Shown here in pieces: positions 53,746 through 62,082 of a stretch of 64,000 nt of DNA. The notes below the pieces were generated by a model. The model ran no database searches. It was not told the origin of the DNA and saw nothing but the letters and a program-made list of their open reading frames with translations. The DNA lies in the NCBI RefSeq assembly GCF_001026695.1, contig NZ_LDNB01000007.1, positions 437,556-501,555 of the forward strand, given 5' to 3'. A program made the translations under genes and the position numbers. The stretch is from Neobacillus vireti. GTDB lineage: Bacteria; Bacillota; Bacilli; Bacillales; Cytobacillaceae. The stretch's first letter is position 1; each line of letters starts with the position of its first letter.

Positions 53746-53868
53746 AACCAGGTCTTCCATCCTGTATTAGTTTTAAATTCACCGACAATGCTGCTAGTAC
53801 TGAAATCAGGTAGCTTTGGCAGTGCCGATTTCTTTCCCAAAGCGATTGATCATCTTAAAGAAAATTAA
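53746..53868 (+). pseudogene. Remnant of a four-carbon acid sugar kinase (DUF1537) C-terminus
   Basis: This 40-codon open frame has no start of its own and reads HPVLVLNSP, then LLVLKSGSFGSADFFPKAI, which resembles the C-terminal end of OtnK/DtnK-type kinases (LVLKSGNFG.EDFF pattern). The stop is TAA 53866-53868. Only the tail is left, 26 bp before the SIS gene. Racemase-like and DUF1537 genes are often neighbours, so this and the piece at 51129 may be the two ends of one lost pair. Confidence 0.5.
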
Positions 53869-53894
53869 CTAACGACTTAATAGGGGGTGTAGGA

Positions 53895-54524
53895 ATGAAT
53901 GCTAGATTAGAAAAGCTTATTGAAAAGTATCCTGAATTAGTAGAGTGTCAAACTAGTATTATGGAAGCCTTTGAAGCGATGAAACATGCCTATGAGTCTG
54001 ACAGAAAACTGCTTCTTGCTGGCAATGGCGGCAGTGCAGCTGACTGTGAGCATGTTGTTGGTGAATTAATGAAAGGATTTATGTCAAAACGTCCTTTACC
54101 GTTAGAGATGAAAGAAAAATTAAAGGCAGCTGCTGGCGGCGATGACTACTTAGGTGAGAATTTGCAGGGGGCGCTCCCTGCTATCTCTCTTGTAAGCCAT
54201 TCAGCACTCATGACTGCCTTTGCTAATGACGTTGCCCCAGATATGGTTTTTGCGCAGCAAGTGTACGGTTACGGAAAAGCGGGCGATGTATTCGTCGGAT
54301 TTAGTACATCTGGTCAGTCGAATAATATTAACCATGCTGTTAAAGTTGCCAAAGCACTGGGATTAGTAACAATCGGATTCACAGGTAAAAGTGGCGGTGC
54401 CTTAAAAGAGTTAGCTGACATCACGATTTGTGTTCCCTTTGTTTCAACACCTGATATTCAGGAAAGACATTTGCCAATTTACCACGCTCTTTGCGTAATG
54501 CTAGAGGAGGCATTTTTTGCATGA
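53895..54524 (+). CDS. SIS-domain phosphosugar protein (GmhA/DiaA-like)
   Basis: A 209-residue protein starting ATG 53895 after AGGGGGTGTAGG. The SIS core is clear: LLLAGNGGSAADCEHVVGEL near residue 40, VFVGFSTSGQSNN near 135 and a late PIYHALCVMLEE helix. This layout is that of sedoheptulose-7-phosphate isomerase GmhA and relatives that bind or isomerise phosphosugars. An insert after residue 72 (EKLKAAAGGDDYLG) is unlike classical GmhA. Its partner is the ROK kinase whose start overlaps its stop. Confidence 0.82.
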   Translation: MNARLEKLIEKYPELVECQTSIMEAFEAMKHAYESDRKLLLAGNGGSAADCEHVVGELMKGFMSKRPLPLEMKEKLKAAAGGDDYLGENLQGALPAISLVSHSALMTAFANDVAPDMVFAQQVYGYGKAGDVFVGFSTSGQSNNINHAVKVAKALGLVTIGFTGKSGGALKELADITICVPFVSTPDIQERHLPIYHALCVMLEEAFFA

Positions 54525-55498
54525 ACCCCGTTTTAGCAGGTTTAGATATTGGCGGGACAAAATGTGCTGTTGTTTTAGGGATTGAAAAAGATAACGAAAT
54601 TCAAATTGTTGCAAAACAAACTTTCTCTACTCCATCCAGACCTGAGGAAGCACTCACTCGAATGATGGTCGAGTTAGAAAAATTAATGGCAGAGCAAAAA
54701 GGGCTTGTCTTAACAGCCATAGGTATAAGCTGTGGAGGCCCCCTCGATAGTAAAAGGGGTCTTATCTTATCTCCGCCTAATTTGCCAAATTGGAACCACA
54801 TTGATGTCCTGACTCCGCTGCGAGATCGTTTCCAGGTACCTGTTTCCATTCAAAACGATGCCAATGCCTGCGCATTGGCTGAGTGGAAATGGGGGGCAGG
54901 GAAGGGCACGAGAAATATGGTTTTTCTAACGTTTGGTACCGGAATGGGTGCAGGTTTCATTTTGGATGGACGGTTGTATACAGGAACAAATGATATGGCA
55001 GGTGAAGTTGGTCATGTTCGTTTAGAACAGGACGGTCCTATCGGGTATGGAAAGGCAGGCTCATTTGAAGGCTTTTGCAGCGGTGGCGGAATTGCTCGCT
55101 TGGCACAAATGAAAGTAAATGAGTGGTTTGAGAAAGGAAAAACAACAGCTATTTGTTCTTCTCAGGAAGAAATTGCGCGGATAACAGCGAAAACAGTGGC
55201 TGAAGCTGCTCAAGCTGGAGATTTATTAGCCAATCAGATTTATCAGATTGTCGGCCGGAAATTAGGTCGTGGCCTAGCGCTGTTAGTTGATTTCCTTAAT
55301 CCTGAAAAGATTGTTATCGGAAGCATTTACTTACGCCAAGAAGATTTGTTAAAACCAATCGTCATGGAAGAACTTCGTAATGAAGCATTACCCTATTCAT
55401 TTAAGGTATGCACTGTTGTTCCGTCAGGACTAAAAGAAGCTGTAGGCGATTTAGCTTCTCTTTCAGTTGCAAAATACGGACTAGAAAACGAACAATAG
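54521..55498 (+). CDS. ROK-family sugar kinase
   Basis: ATG 54521 overlaps the previous stop (ATGA) and follows AGAGGAGG. The 325-residue protein has LAGLDIGGTKCAVVLG (ATP loop), QNDANACALAEWKWG with the catalytic Asp, TFGTGMGAGF and EVGHVRLE. The cysteine-rich zinc motif of many ROK kinases is missing; only FCSGGG is seen. It probably phosphorylates a hexose or N-acetylhexosamine freed by the hydrolases in this operon, giving a substrate for the SIS protein. Confidence 0.88.
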   Translation: MNPVLAGLDIGGTKCAVVLGIEKDNEIQIVAKQTFSTPSRPEEALTRMMVELEKLMAEQKGLVLTAIGISCGGPLDSKRGLILSPPNLPNWNHIDVLTPLRDRFQVPVSIQNDANACALAEWKWGAGKGTRNMVFLTFGTGMGAGFILDGRLYTGTNDMAGEVGHVRLEQDGPIGYGKAGSFEGFCSGGGIARLAQMKVNEWFEKGKTTAICSSQEEIARITAKTVAEAAQAGDLLANQIYQIVGRKLGRGLALLVDFLNPEKIVIGSIYLRQEDLLKPIVMEELRNEALPYSFKVCTVVPSGLKEAVGDLASLSVAKYGLENEQ

Positions 55499-55527
55499 TG
55501 ATGAATTAGTTGAAGGAGGCATTAATT

Positions 55528-58500
55528 GTGAAAAATAGTCTTTTGCCTGCCGGGGACATTCCGATTTTAGCAGAGGTTGATGTTGTCATTATTGGCGGCA
55601 CCTTCGCTGGTTTAGCAGCTGCGCTGCAATTTGCGAAGCAAGGTAAGCAAGTGATGGTGATTGAATCCAGAACGTTTTTAGGCAGCGAACTGACAGCTCC
55701 CCTTCGTCCTTGGATTGACTCCAGTCAATCAGCAACTTCAGAGTTAATAGAAGCTTGTGTGCAGACCTGTGGAAAAACGGTTCAGATAGGTTATTCACAA
55801 ACGATAGTCTTTCAGGTTGATCAGCTGAAAATCATATTGGAGGAAGAATTGTTTGCTGCGGGTGTCCAATTACTCTATGCATCGCTGCCAATCGCTATCA
55901 CTCACGTTGATGGTGACTGGAACGGCTTAGTGATTGCCAATAAATCTGGCAGGCAGCTTATTTGCTGCCATGCTATTGTCGATGCAACCGAAACAGCCAT
56001 CACGACTTTTTTAACTGAAGATGTTTTGAATTCTGCTAAAGTCCGTGACAAACCTTACTATAAACGGGTTTTAGAGTTTACCGATGTCCAAGAAATCAAC
56101 AAAGAAGAACTGTCGGTTCCGGTTGAACTATCGATAAAGGGTAATAAGGTCCGCCTTAATCCTGGTTATCATGAAAATGGCCATTTCTATGTAGAATATC
56201 AATTGTATTTAACCGCTGAAAACAACCTAGAAGGGAATCGGCTTCGTGAAGTGAAGGCACAAAAGGTAGGAATTGCACTTGCTGAATATTTACTTCATCA
56301 TGTCCCATCTTTTAATAAAGCGATGTTATCTGCCAGCTCATATGAATTAAACGGGCCGTATTGGGATGAAGATGAGAAAACATCTTCACCATTACAGCTT
56401 GAGCGATTAGCAGTTAACCATCCAAACGTTTGGAGTTTTTATAAAGACCTTTATGTGTATAACAATATGAATTGGCTCGACCCTGTCCAAGCCGCATCAT
56501 TAGCTGAACAGTTTGCCGAAATCATCCGAGATTTACCCAAAAAAAATCAGGTGGTACGTCAGCAAAAAGGATCTGTTACAAAACTGGACTCTGAATATGA
56601 GATGAGAATTCCAGTAGATTCTATAGAGCGGAGGGTTGATTATGCCTTTGTTCCGGAACAGGAGATTTTCCTTTCAAAGACAGTCGAGGTACTTGTCGCA
56701 GGGGGTGGCTCAAGCGGTGGTGCCGCAGCGATTGTTTCAGCTCAAGAAGGAATGAAGACAATCCTTGTTGACCTCAATCCTGGTCTTGGTGGAACAGGGA
56801 CTTTCGGTGGTGTTGACAGCTATTGGTTTGGTAAACGCCATGGATATGCAGAGCGGATTACGAAATTAGTACATGATGTCCAAAAAAGAATAAAGTATAA
56901 GGGGCATAAATGGAATATTGAAGCAAAAAAGTTTGCGCTTTTAGATACTGCAGACCAATTAGGAATCGAATTGCTATTCAATACGATTACCTTCGGTGCC
57001 ATCACAAAGGGAACTCGAGTTTGTGGTAGTCTAGTTGCGACAAAATGGGGAATGTGCACCGTTTTGGCTGATTGTGTGATTGATGCGACCGGTGACGGCG
57101 ATCTTTCTGCATTTGCAGGTGCGGAATTTGTTTATGGTTCTGTTCGTGACCATGTTGTGATGTGGTATTCACTTGCTCAATATAAAACACCAGGGAAATT
57201 GCAAAATAATTTCACCAGTATGGTGAATGTTTCGGATGTTCAGGATTATACACGGGCAATTCTTGCAGGAAGAAGAAGATGGAGCGTTGACGTGGATGGC
57301 TGTCATGATCACGGAATCTATGTTGCTCCACGGGAAAGCCGCCATATTATTGGTGATGTTGTCATGAATATGAGTGATCAATTGCTGCAACGTAGCTGGC
57401 CGGATTGTATTAATATTCATTTTAGTAACCATGATATGAAAGGGATCAGCGAAGCAAACTGGTTACATGCCGGGTTAATTCCGCCAAACCTTGAAATTGA
57501 AATTCCTTACCGGATGCTTCTTCCAAAAGGGCTGGATGGAATGTTGGTGGTTGGTAAAGCGGTATCCGCCACCCATGATGCCTTACCTGCTATTCGGATG
57601 CAATCGGATTTGGAAAACCTCGGTGGGATTGCCGGTCTTGCTGCTGCGATGGCTGTGAAGGAAAACAAATATCCAAGACAAATAGATTGCACTGCTTTAC
57701 AGGAAAGAATCGTGAAAGAAGGTTTGATTCCTGAAAGTATTTTGACAAGAAACATAGAATCAATTCACTATTCGGATGAACAACTAGTGAAGCTCATTGA
57801 ATCGATTGAGGTCAACCACCCCCTTTATGAATACTCGAACATGCGGATGAATGAAATCTATCAACAAAGAATCCCGTTCGTTGAAATTTGTACTGTGGGG
57901 AAACAAATTATCCCGTTTCTTGAAAAAGCGTATGCTAATGCTGAAGGAATTCGTAAGGTACGAATTGCCCAAGCTTTAGCGATGTATGAGTCAAAGACAG
58001 GTGTCCCTACGTTAATCTCAGAAATAATGGGCCTTCTTAAGGGAGATAGGCTGCCGAAACGGACTGCTGATATTTTGTATGTGACCATGCCGCCTGACCA
58101 CGGGGCGATGCCTGATGTTTGTTATTTGCTTTACTCCCTTGGACTTACAAAAGATAAACGGAGTATCGCTGTTTGGCAGCGTGTGGCAGATTTACTTAAC
58201 CCATCCGAAGAGGATTTTAAGGATACGATGTGGGGGCTTTTCTATTATATCCATAGCATCTGCATAGGTGCGGAAAGATTAGCGGATGTGAAGGTCATTC
58301 CAGTACTTGAGCAGCTTCTAAGAATTTCATCAGTCAATAACCAGCAGTGTTATCAAGGCTTTCAAGCAGACTTTTTCCTTGAACGGAGAGCCATCCTTGA
58401 ATTGGCCATCGGCCGGGCCTTGGCTAGGTGTGCGAGCACAATAGGCTATCAAGTCTTAATCAATTATCTTGACGATGTCCGTTCCTTACTTAGCATGCAG

Positions 58501-58668
58501 GCACATACAGAGCTAAAACGATTAACCGGGCTAAATCTAAACAAGGATAAAAAGGCTTGGAGCGACTGGCTTGAGACAGAAAAAGACAAGATTATTCCAC
58601 AACCATATAGGGAACAAACAGACCTTGTTGAAGGAAATGAAACGATTTCAAGAAGAATCGATTTATAG
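55528..58668 (+). CDS. Double FAD-dependent oxidoreductase with C-terminal helical domain
   Basis: GTG 55528 is preferred, 9 bp after AAGGAGG, giving 1046 residues. Two separate FAD/NAD-binding Rossmann starts are seen: VVIIGGTFAGLAAALQFA near residue 19 and VLVAGGGSSGGAAAIVSA near 388. The second begins a full FAD-dependent oxidoreductase of the PF12831 type (GGTGTFGGVDSYW, IDATGDGDLSAFAGAEF, VVGKAVSATHDALPAIRMQ). From about 730 the protein is helical and HEAT-like. The first half looks like a shortened copy of the same fold. A cytoplasmic role in oxidising a sugar or sugar acid is inferred from context only. Confidence 0.82.
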   Translation: MKNSLLPAGDIPILAEVDVVIIGGTFAGLAAALQFAKQGKQVMVIESRTFLGSELTAPLRPWIDSSQSATSELIEACVQTCGKTVQIGYSQTIVFQVDQLKIILEEELFAAGVQLLYASLPIAITHVDGDWNGLVIANKSGRQLICCHAIVDATETAITTFLTEDVLNSAKVRDKPYYKRVLEFTDVQEINKEELSVPVELSIKGNKVRLNPGYHENGHFYVEYQLYLTAENNLEGNRLREVKAQKVGIALAEYLLHHVPSFNKAMLSASSYELNGPYWDEDEKTSSPLQLERLAVNHPNVWSFYKDLYVYNNMNWLDPVQAASLAEQFAEIIRDLPKKNQVVRQQKGSVTKLDSEYEMRIPVDSIERRVDYAFVPEQEIFLSKTVEVLVAGGGSSGGAAAIVSAQEGMKTILVDLNPGLGGTGTFGGVDSYWFGKRHGYAERITKLVHDVQKRIKYKGHKWNIEAKKFALLDTADQLGIELLFNTITFGAITKGTRVCGSLVATKWGMCTVLADCVIDATGDGDLSAFAGAEFVYGSVRDHVVMWYSLAQYKTPGKLQNNFTSMVNVSDVQDYTRAILAGRRRWSVDVDGCHDHGIYVAPRESRHIIGDVVMNMSDQLLQRSWPDCINIHFSNHDMKGISEANWLHAGLIPPNLEIEIPYRMLLPKGLDGMLVVGKAVSATHDALPAIRMQSDLENLGGIAGLAAAMAVKENKYPRQIDCTALQERIVKEGLIPESILTRNIESIHYSDEQLVKLIESIEVNHPLYEYSNMRMNEIYQQRIPFVEICTVGKQIIPFLEKAYANAEGIRKVRIAQALAMYESKTGVPTLISEIMGLLKGDRLPKRTADILYVTMPPDHGAMPDVCYLLYSLGLTKDKRSIAVWQRVADLLNPSEEDFKDTMWGLFYYIHSICIGAERLADVKVIPVLEQLLRISSVNNQQCYQGFQADFFLERRAILELAIGRALARCASTIGYQVLINYLDDVRSLLSMQAHTELKRLTGLNLNKDKKAWSDWLETEKDKIIPQPYREQTDLVEGNETISRRIDL

Positions 58669-58760
58669 TTTACTGGATAGGGATGCTAGTCTCCACACAT
58701 TGGATAGCATGACATTCCTACCGTCATTGAAAAATAACTTATTAAAAGGAGTTAAAAATT

Positions 58761-60104
58761 ATGGCGATTATTACTTTCCCGAAAGATTTCCGGTTTGGCG
58801 TTTCGACTGCTTCCTATCAAATTGAGGGTGCCTATAATGAAGATGGCAGGGGCATGTCCATTTGGGATACATATAGCCGAATTCCCGGTAAAGTCCGAAA
58901 TGGTGATAATGGCAATATCGCTTGTGACAGTTATCATCGTATGGATGAAGATATTGAGTTATTAAAAGAATTAGGGGTTAACACCTATCGTTTTTCGATT
59001 GCTTGGCCAAGAATTTTCCCAAAGGGGAGGGGAGAAGTCAATCAAAAAGGGTTAGACCATTACCATCGATTCGTAGATAAATTAATAGAAAACGGAATTG
59101 AACCACTTTGTACCATCTACCATTGGGATTTGCCACAAACACTTCAAGATGAAGGCGGTTGGAAGAATCGCCAAACGATTGAGGCATTTGTCGAGTACTC
59201 AGAATTATTGTTCCGTGAGTTTTCTGGAAAAATCAAATCATGGTTAACGATTAATGAGCCATGGTGTGTAGCGTTTTTAGGATATTTCGTTGCTGAACAA
59301 GCACCTGGTGAAGCAAATCTGCAGACTGCTCTAGATGTAGCTCACCACCTATTACTTGCCCACGGCAGAGCTGTTCAACGTTTTAAAGCATTAGGTATTC
59401 CAGGAGAAATTGGCTTCGCACCAAATGTTACCTGGTATGAACCGTTTAGTAACCGTCCGGAAGATATCGAGGCATGTGCACGTATATCTGCTTGGTTTAT
59501 GGAATGGTTCTGCGATCCTGTGTTTAAAGGGAGCTACCCGCAAATATTAGTAGATTGGTTTGCTAAAAAAGGAGCAAAAGTAAACATCGAGGAAGGGGAT
59601 TTGGAAATCATTTCTCAGCCAATCGATATTTTAGGAATCAATTATTATAATGGGACAGTTTCAAGACATAAAGAGGATCACGGAACGTTTGATTGTGAAC
59701 ATCTTGATAACTTATTTGATAAAACAGACATTGGTTTCACTATTTACCCAGATGGCTTTTATAAAGTACTAATGGATATTAAAAATAAATATGGTGATGT
59801 TCCAATCTACATTACAGAAAATGGCGCGACTTATAATCAAGATCCGGTCGATGGTCGTGTTCGTGATGACAAACGGATTCATTACCTAAAGCAGCACTTA
59901 ACGCAAATTAGTCGTGTACTTTCGTCGGGAATGAATCTAAAAGGTTACTGTATTTGGTCATTGCTGGACAATTATGAATGGTCCTATGGCTACAGTATGC
60001 GTTTTGGTCTTGTTCACGTCGATTATCAAACACTAAAACGAACGAAGAAAGATAGTTTTTATTGGTACAGTAAACTCAACCAAAATTATTGGTTTGAAAT
60101 GTAG
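58761..60104 (+). CDS. GH1 beta-glycosidase
   Basis: A 447-residue GH1 enzyme behind AAAGGAG. The start FPKDFRFGVSTASYQIEGA, acid/base Glu166 in TINEPW and nucleophile Glu353 in YITENGA are all present, as is NTYRFSIAWPRIFP. There is no phospho-binding motif typical of 6-phospho-beta-glucosidases and no PTS gene nearby, so it should act on non-phosphorylated beta-glucosides, beta-galactosides or beta-mannosides in the cytoplasm. It would remove beta-linked terminal sugars from imported oligosaccharides. Confidence 0.93.
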   Translation: MAIITFPKDFRFGVSTASYQIEGAYNEDGRGMSIWDTYSRIPGKVRNGDNGNIACDSYHRMDEDIELLKELGVNTYRFSIAWPRIFPKGRGEVNQKGLDHYHRFVDKLIENGIEPLCTIYHWDLPQTLQDEGGWKNRQTIEAFVEYSELLFREFSGKIKSWLTINEPWCVAFLGYFVAEQAPGEANLQTALDVAHHLLLAHGRAVQRFKALGIPGEIGFAPNVTWYEPFSNRPEDIEACARISAWFMEWFCDPVFKGSYPQILVDWFAKKGAKVNIEEGDLEIISQPIDILGINYYNGTVSRHKEDHGTFDCEHLDNLFDKTDIGFTIYPDGFYKVLMDIKNKYGDVPIYITENGATYNQDPVDGRVRDDKRIHYLKQHLTQISRVLSSGMNLKGYCIWSLLDNYEWSYGYSMRFGLVHVDYQTLKRTKKDSFYWYSKLNQNYWFEM

Positions 60105-60112
60105 GTGCTACG

Positions 60113-61996
60113 ATGAAAATACATTTTTCAGGTGATATTGAAGGTTTAGAACAGGGGTTAACTATCATATGTCATGAGCTTAACATCGAACGTGGTGAAG
60201 ATGGCTTTCCAATCGATATAAAGCAAATGAATGGGCCGTTAAAGGTAAGCTGTCAGCAAAATCGTGGAGAAATTTACTTTCAAGAAAAAATCCACTTTTT
60301 CCGGGCTTTAGGTTTATGGCTCCAAGAGTTTGAAGAAAATAATGAGTTTAATTTAAGTGAAGTGCCTCACTTTAAAACAAATGGTGTCATGGTCGATGTA
60401 TCTCGGAATGCTGTTATGACTGTGGATGGAATTCAAAACCTCCTAAAGAAAATGGCTTTAATGGGTTTAAATATCGTCATGGTGTATACAGAGGATACCT
60501 TTACAGTTGAAAAATATCCTTATTTCGGATATATGCGTGGAAGGTATAGTGAACAGGAATTACACGCCTGTGATGACTATGCTAATTCCTTAGGAATTGA
60601 AATGATTCCTTGTATCCAAACGCTGGCCCATTTAACCGAGGCGTTGAAGTGGAATTATGCTGCCGAGATTAAAGATACTTCTGATATTTTGTTGGTTGGC
60701 AGTGACAAAACCTATGATTTTATTGAGGAATTGATGAAAGCGGCCTCCCTTCCTTTTCGCAGTAAACGCATTCATATCGGTATGGATGAAGCACATCAGC
60801 TCGGCTTGGGGAAATATTTGGAACAGCATGGTTATCAAAAACGCTTTGAAATTATGAACGAGCATTTGCATAAGGTTGTCGATCTTGCTGAAAAGCTATC
60901 CTTGAAACCGATGATTTGGAGCGATATGTATTTTCGGCTTGGTTCGAGAACAGGAGATTATTACGACCTCAATGCACAGATTCCAGATGATGTGATTGAA
61001 TCGATGCCGAAAGATGCTCAGCTTGTTTACTGGGATTATTACCATACGGATGAAGAATTTTATCGGACGTTTTTACAAAAACATAAAAGGTTTGGTTCGG
61101 AACCGATTTTTGCCGGCGGAGTTTGGACGTGGAATGGAATTGCCCCTAACTATGGTAAGACATTTGCAACCACGAAAGCTGCACTAGAAGCATGTAAAAA
61201 AGAAGGGATTACAGAGGTTTTCGCGACTATGTGGGGGGATAACGGTGCCGAAACACATCCATTTGCTGGACTGGCGGGTCTGCAGTTGTTTGCTGAACAC
61301 GGTTACGGAAGCGATGTTAGTCATGAACGACTAGCCAAACGGTTTGCATTTTGTACAGGTGGAAATTTAGATGACTTTCTCGCGTTAAATGAATTGGACG
61401 AAACCCCTGGTGTTTCAAAAGATAACCCGCATGAATCGCATCCATCTAAGTTTTTGTTATGGCAGGATGTGTTACTTGGTTTATATGATGGGAATATTCG
61501 TTCTCTTCCATTAAGTGAACATTACGCTGACTTAGCTTCACGGTTAGAAAAGGCAACAAAGCGGAACAAAAATTGGTCAGAGATTTTTAGCTTCTATACC
61601 CAGCTTTCGTATGTACTGTCAGTAAAAGCAGACATCGGAATTAAAATAAAAGATGCTTTTGACCGGAATGACAAAAAGGAATTAACACACTTAAAAGATT
61701 TACTGCCTTCATTACGAGGTATGGTTGATGACCTTCGCAAGCTGCACCGTTCATTATGGTTTTCAACGTTGAAGCCGTTCGGCTGGGAAGTAATTGATAT
61801 CCGTTATGGTGGTGTATTGTCGAGGTTAGACTCGGCGGAATATCGTCTTCAGCAATGGCTTGATGGCACGATCGACCGCATTGAAGAATTAGAAGAAGAA
61901 CGGCTTTATCATGATGCACCATGGGTTATGCCTAAAGGTGCGTTGGGAAGAAATTCATACCATCGAATCGTTACAGCAGGAGTCTTTTCCAGCTAA
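60113..61996 (+). CDS. GH20 beta-N-acetylhexosaminidase (GcnA-like)
   Basis: This 627-residue protein starts 8 bp after the GH1 gene. The GH20 catalytic pair Asp225-Glu226 is in IHIGMDEAHQLG, and VMVDVSRNAVMTVDGI, YTEDTFTVEKYPYFGY and MIPCIQTLAHLTEAL precede it. The length equals that of GcnA from oral streptococci. It should release terminal beta-linked GlcNAc or GalNAc by substrate-assisted catalysis. No signal peptide, so it works in the cytoplasm with the GH1 and GH38 enzymes. Confidence 0.9.
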   Translation: MKIHFSGDIEGLEQGLTIICHELNIERGEDGFPIDIKQMNGPLKVSCQQNRGEIYFQEKIHFFRALGLWLQEFEENNEFNLSEVPHFKTNGVMVDVSRNAVMTVDGIQNLLKKMALMGLNIVMVYTEDTFTVEKYPYFGYMRGRYSEQELHACDDYANSLGIEMIPCIQTLAHLTEALKWNYAAEIKDTSDILLVGSDKTYDFIEELMKAASLPFRSKRIHIGMDEAHQLGLGKYLEQHGYQKRFEIMNEHLHKVVDLAEKLSLKPMIWSDMYFRLGSRTGDYYDLNAQIPDDVIESMPKDAQLVYWDYYHTDEEFYRTFLQKHKRFGSEPIFAGGVWTWNGIAPNYGKTFATTKAALEACKKEGITEVFATMWGDNGAETHPFAGLAGLQLFAEHGYGSDVSHERLAKRFAFCTGGNLDDFLALNELDETPGVSKDNPHESHPSKFLLWQDVLLGLYDGNIRSLPLSEHYADLASRLEKATKRNKNWSEIFSFYTQLSYVLSVKADIGIKIKDAFDRNDKKELTHLKDLLPSLRGMVDDLRKLHRSLWFSTLKPFGWEVIDIRYGGVLSRLDSAEYRLQQWLDGTIDRIEELEEERLYHDAPWVMPKGALGRNSYHRIVTAGVFSS

Positions 61997-62082
61997 GGAA
62001 TGTTGGATATATAAAGAAAGATCATTGCTTTCAAAGTGTGAATATTTTCTCAAATATTGAACTAGTGGAGGAGGCGCAAATC

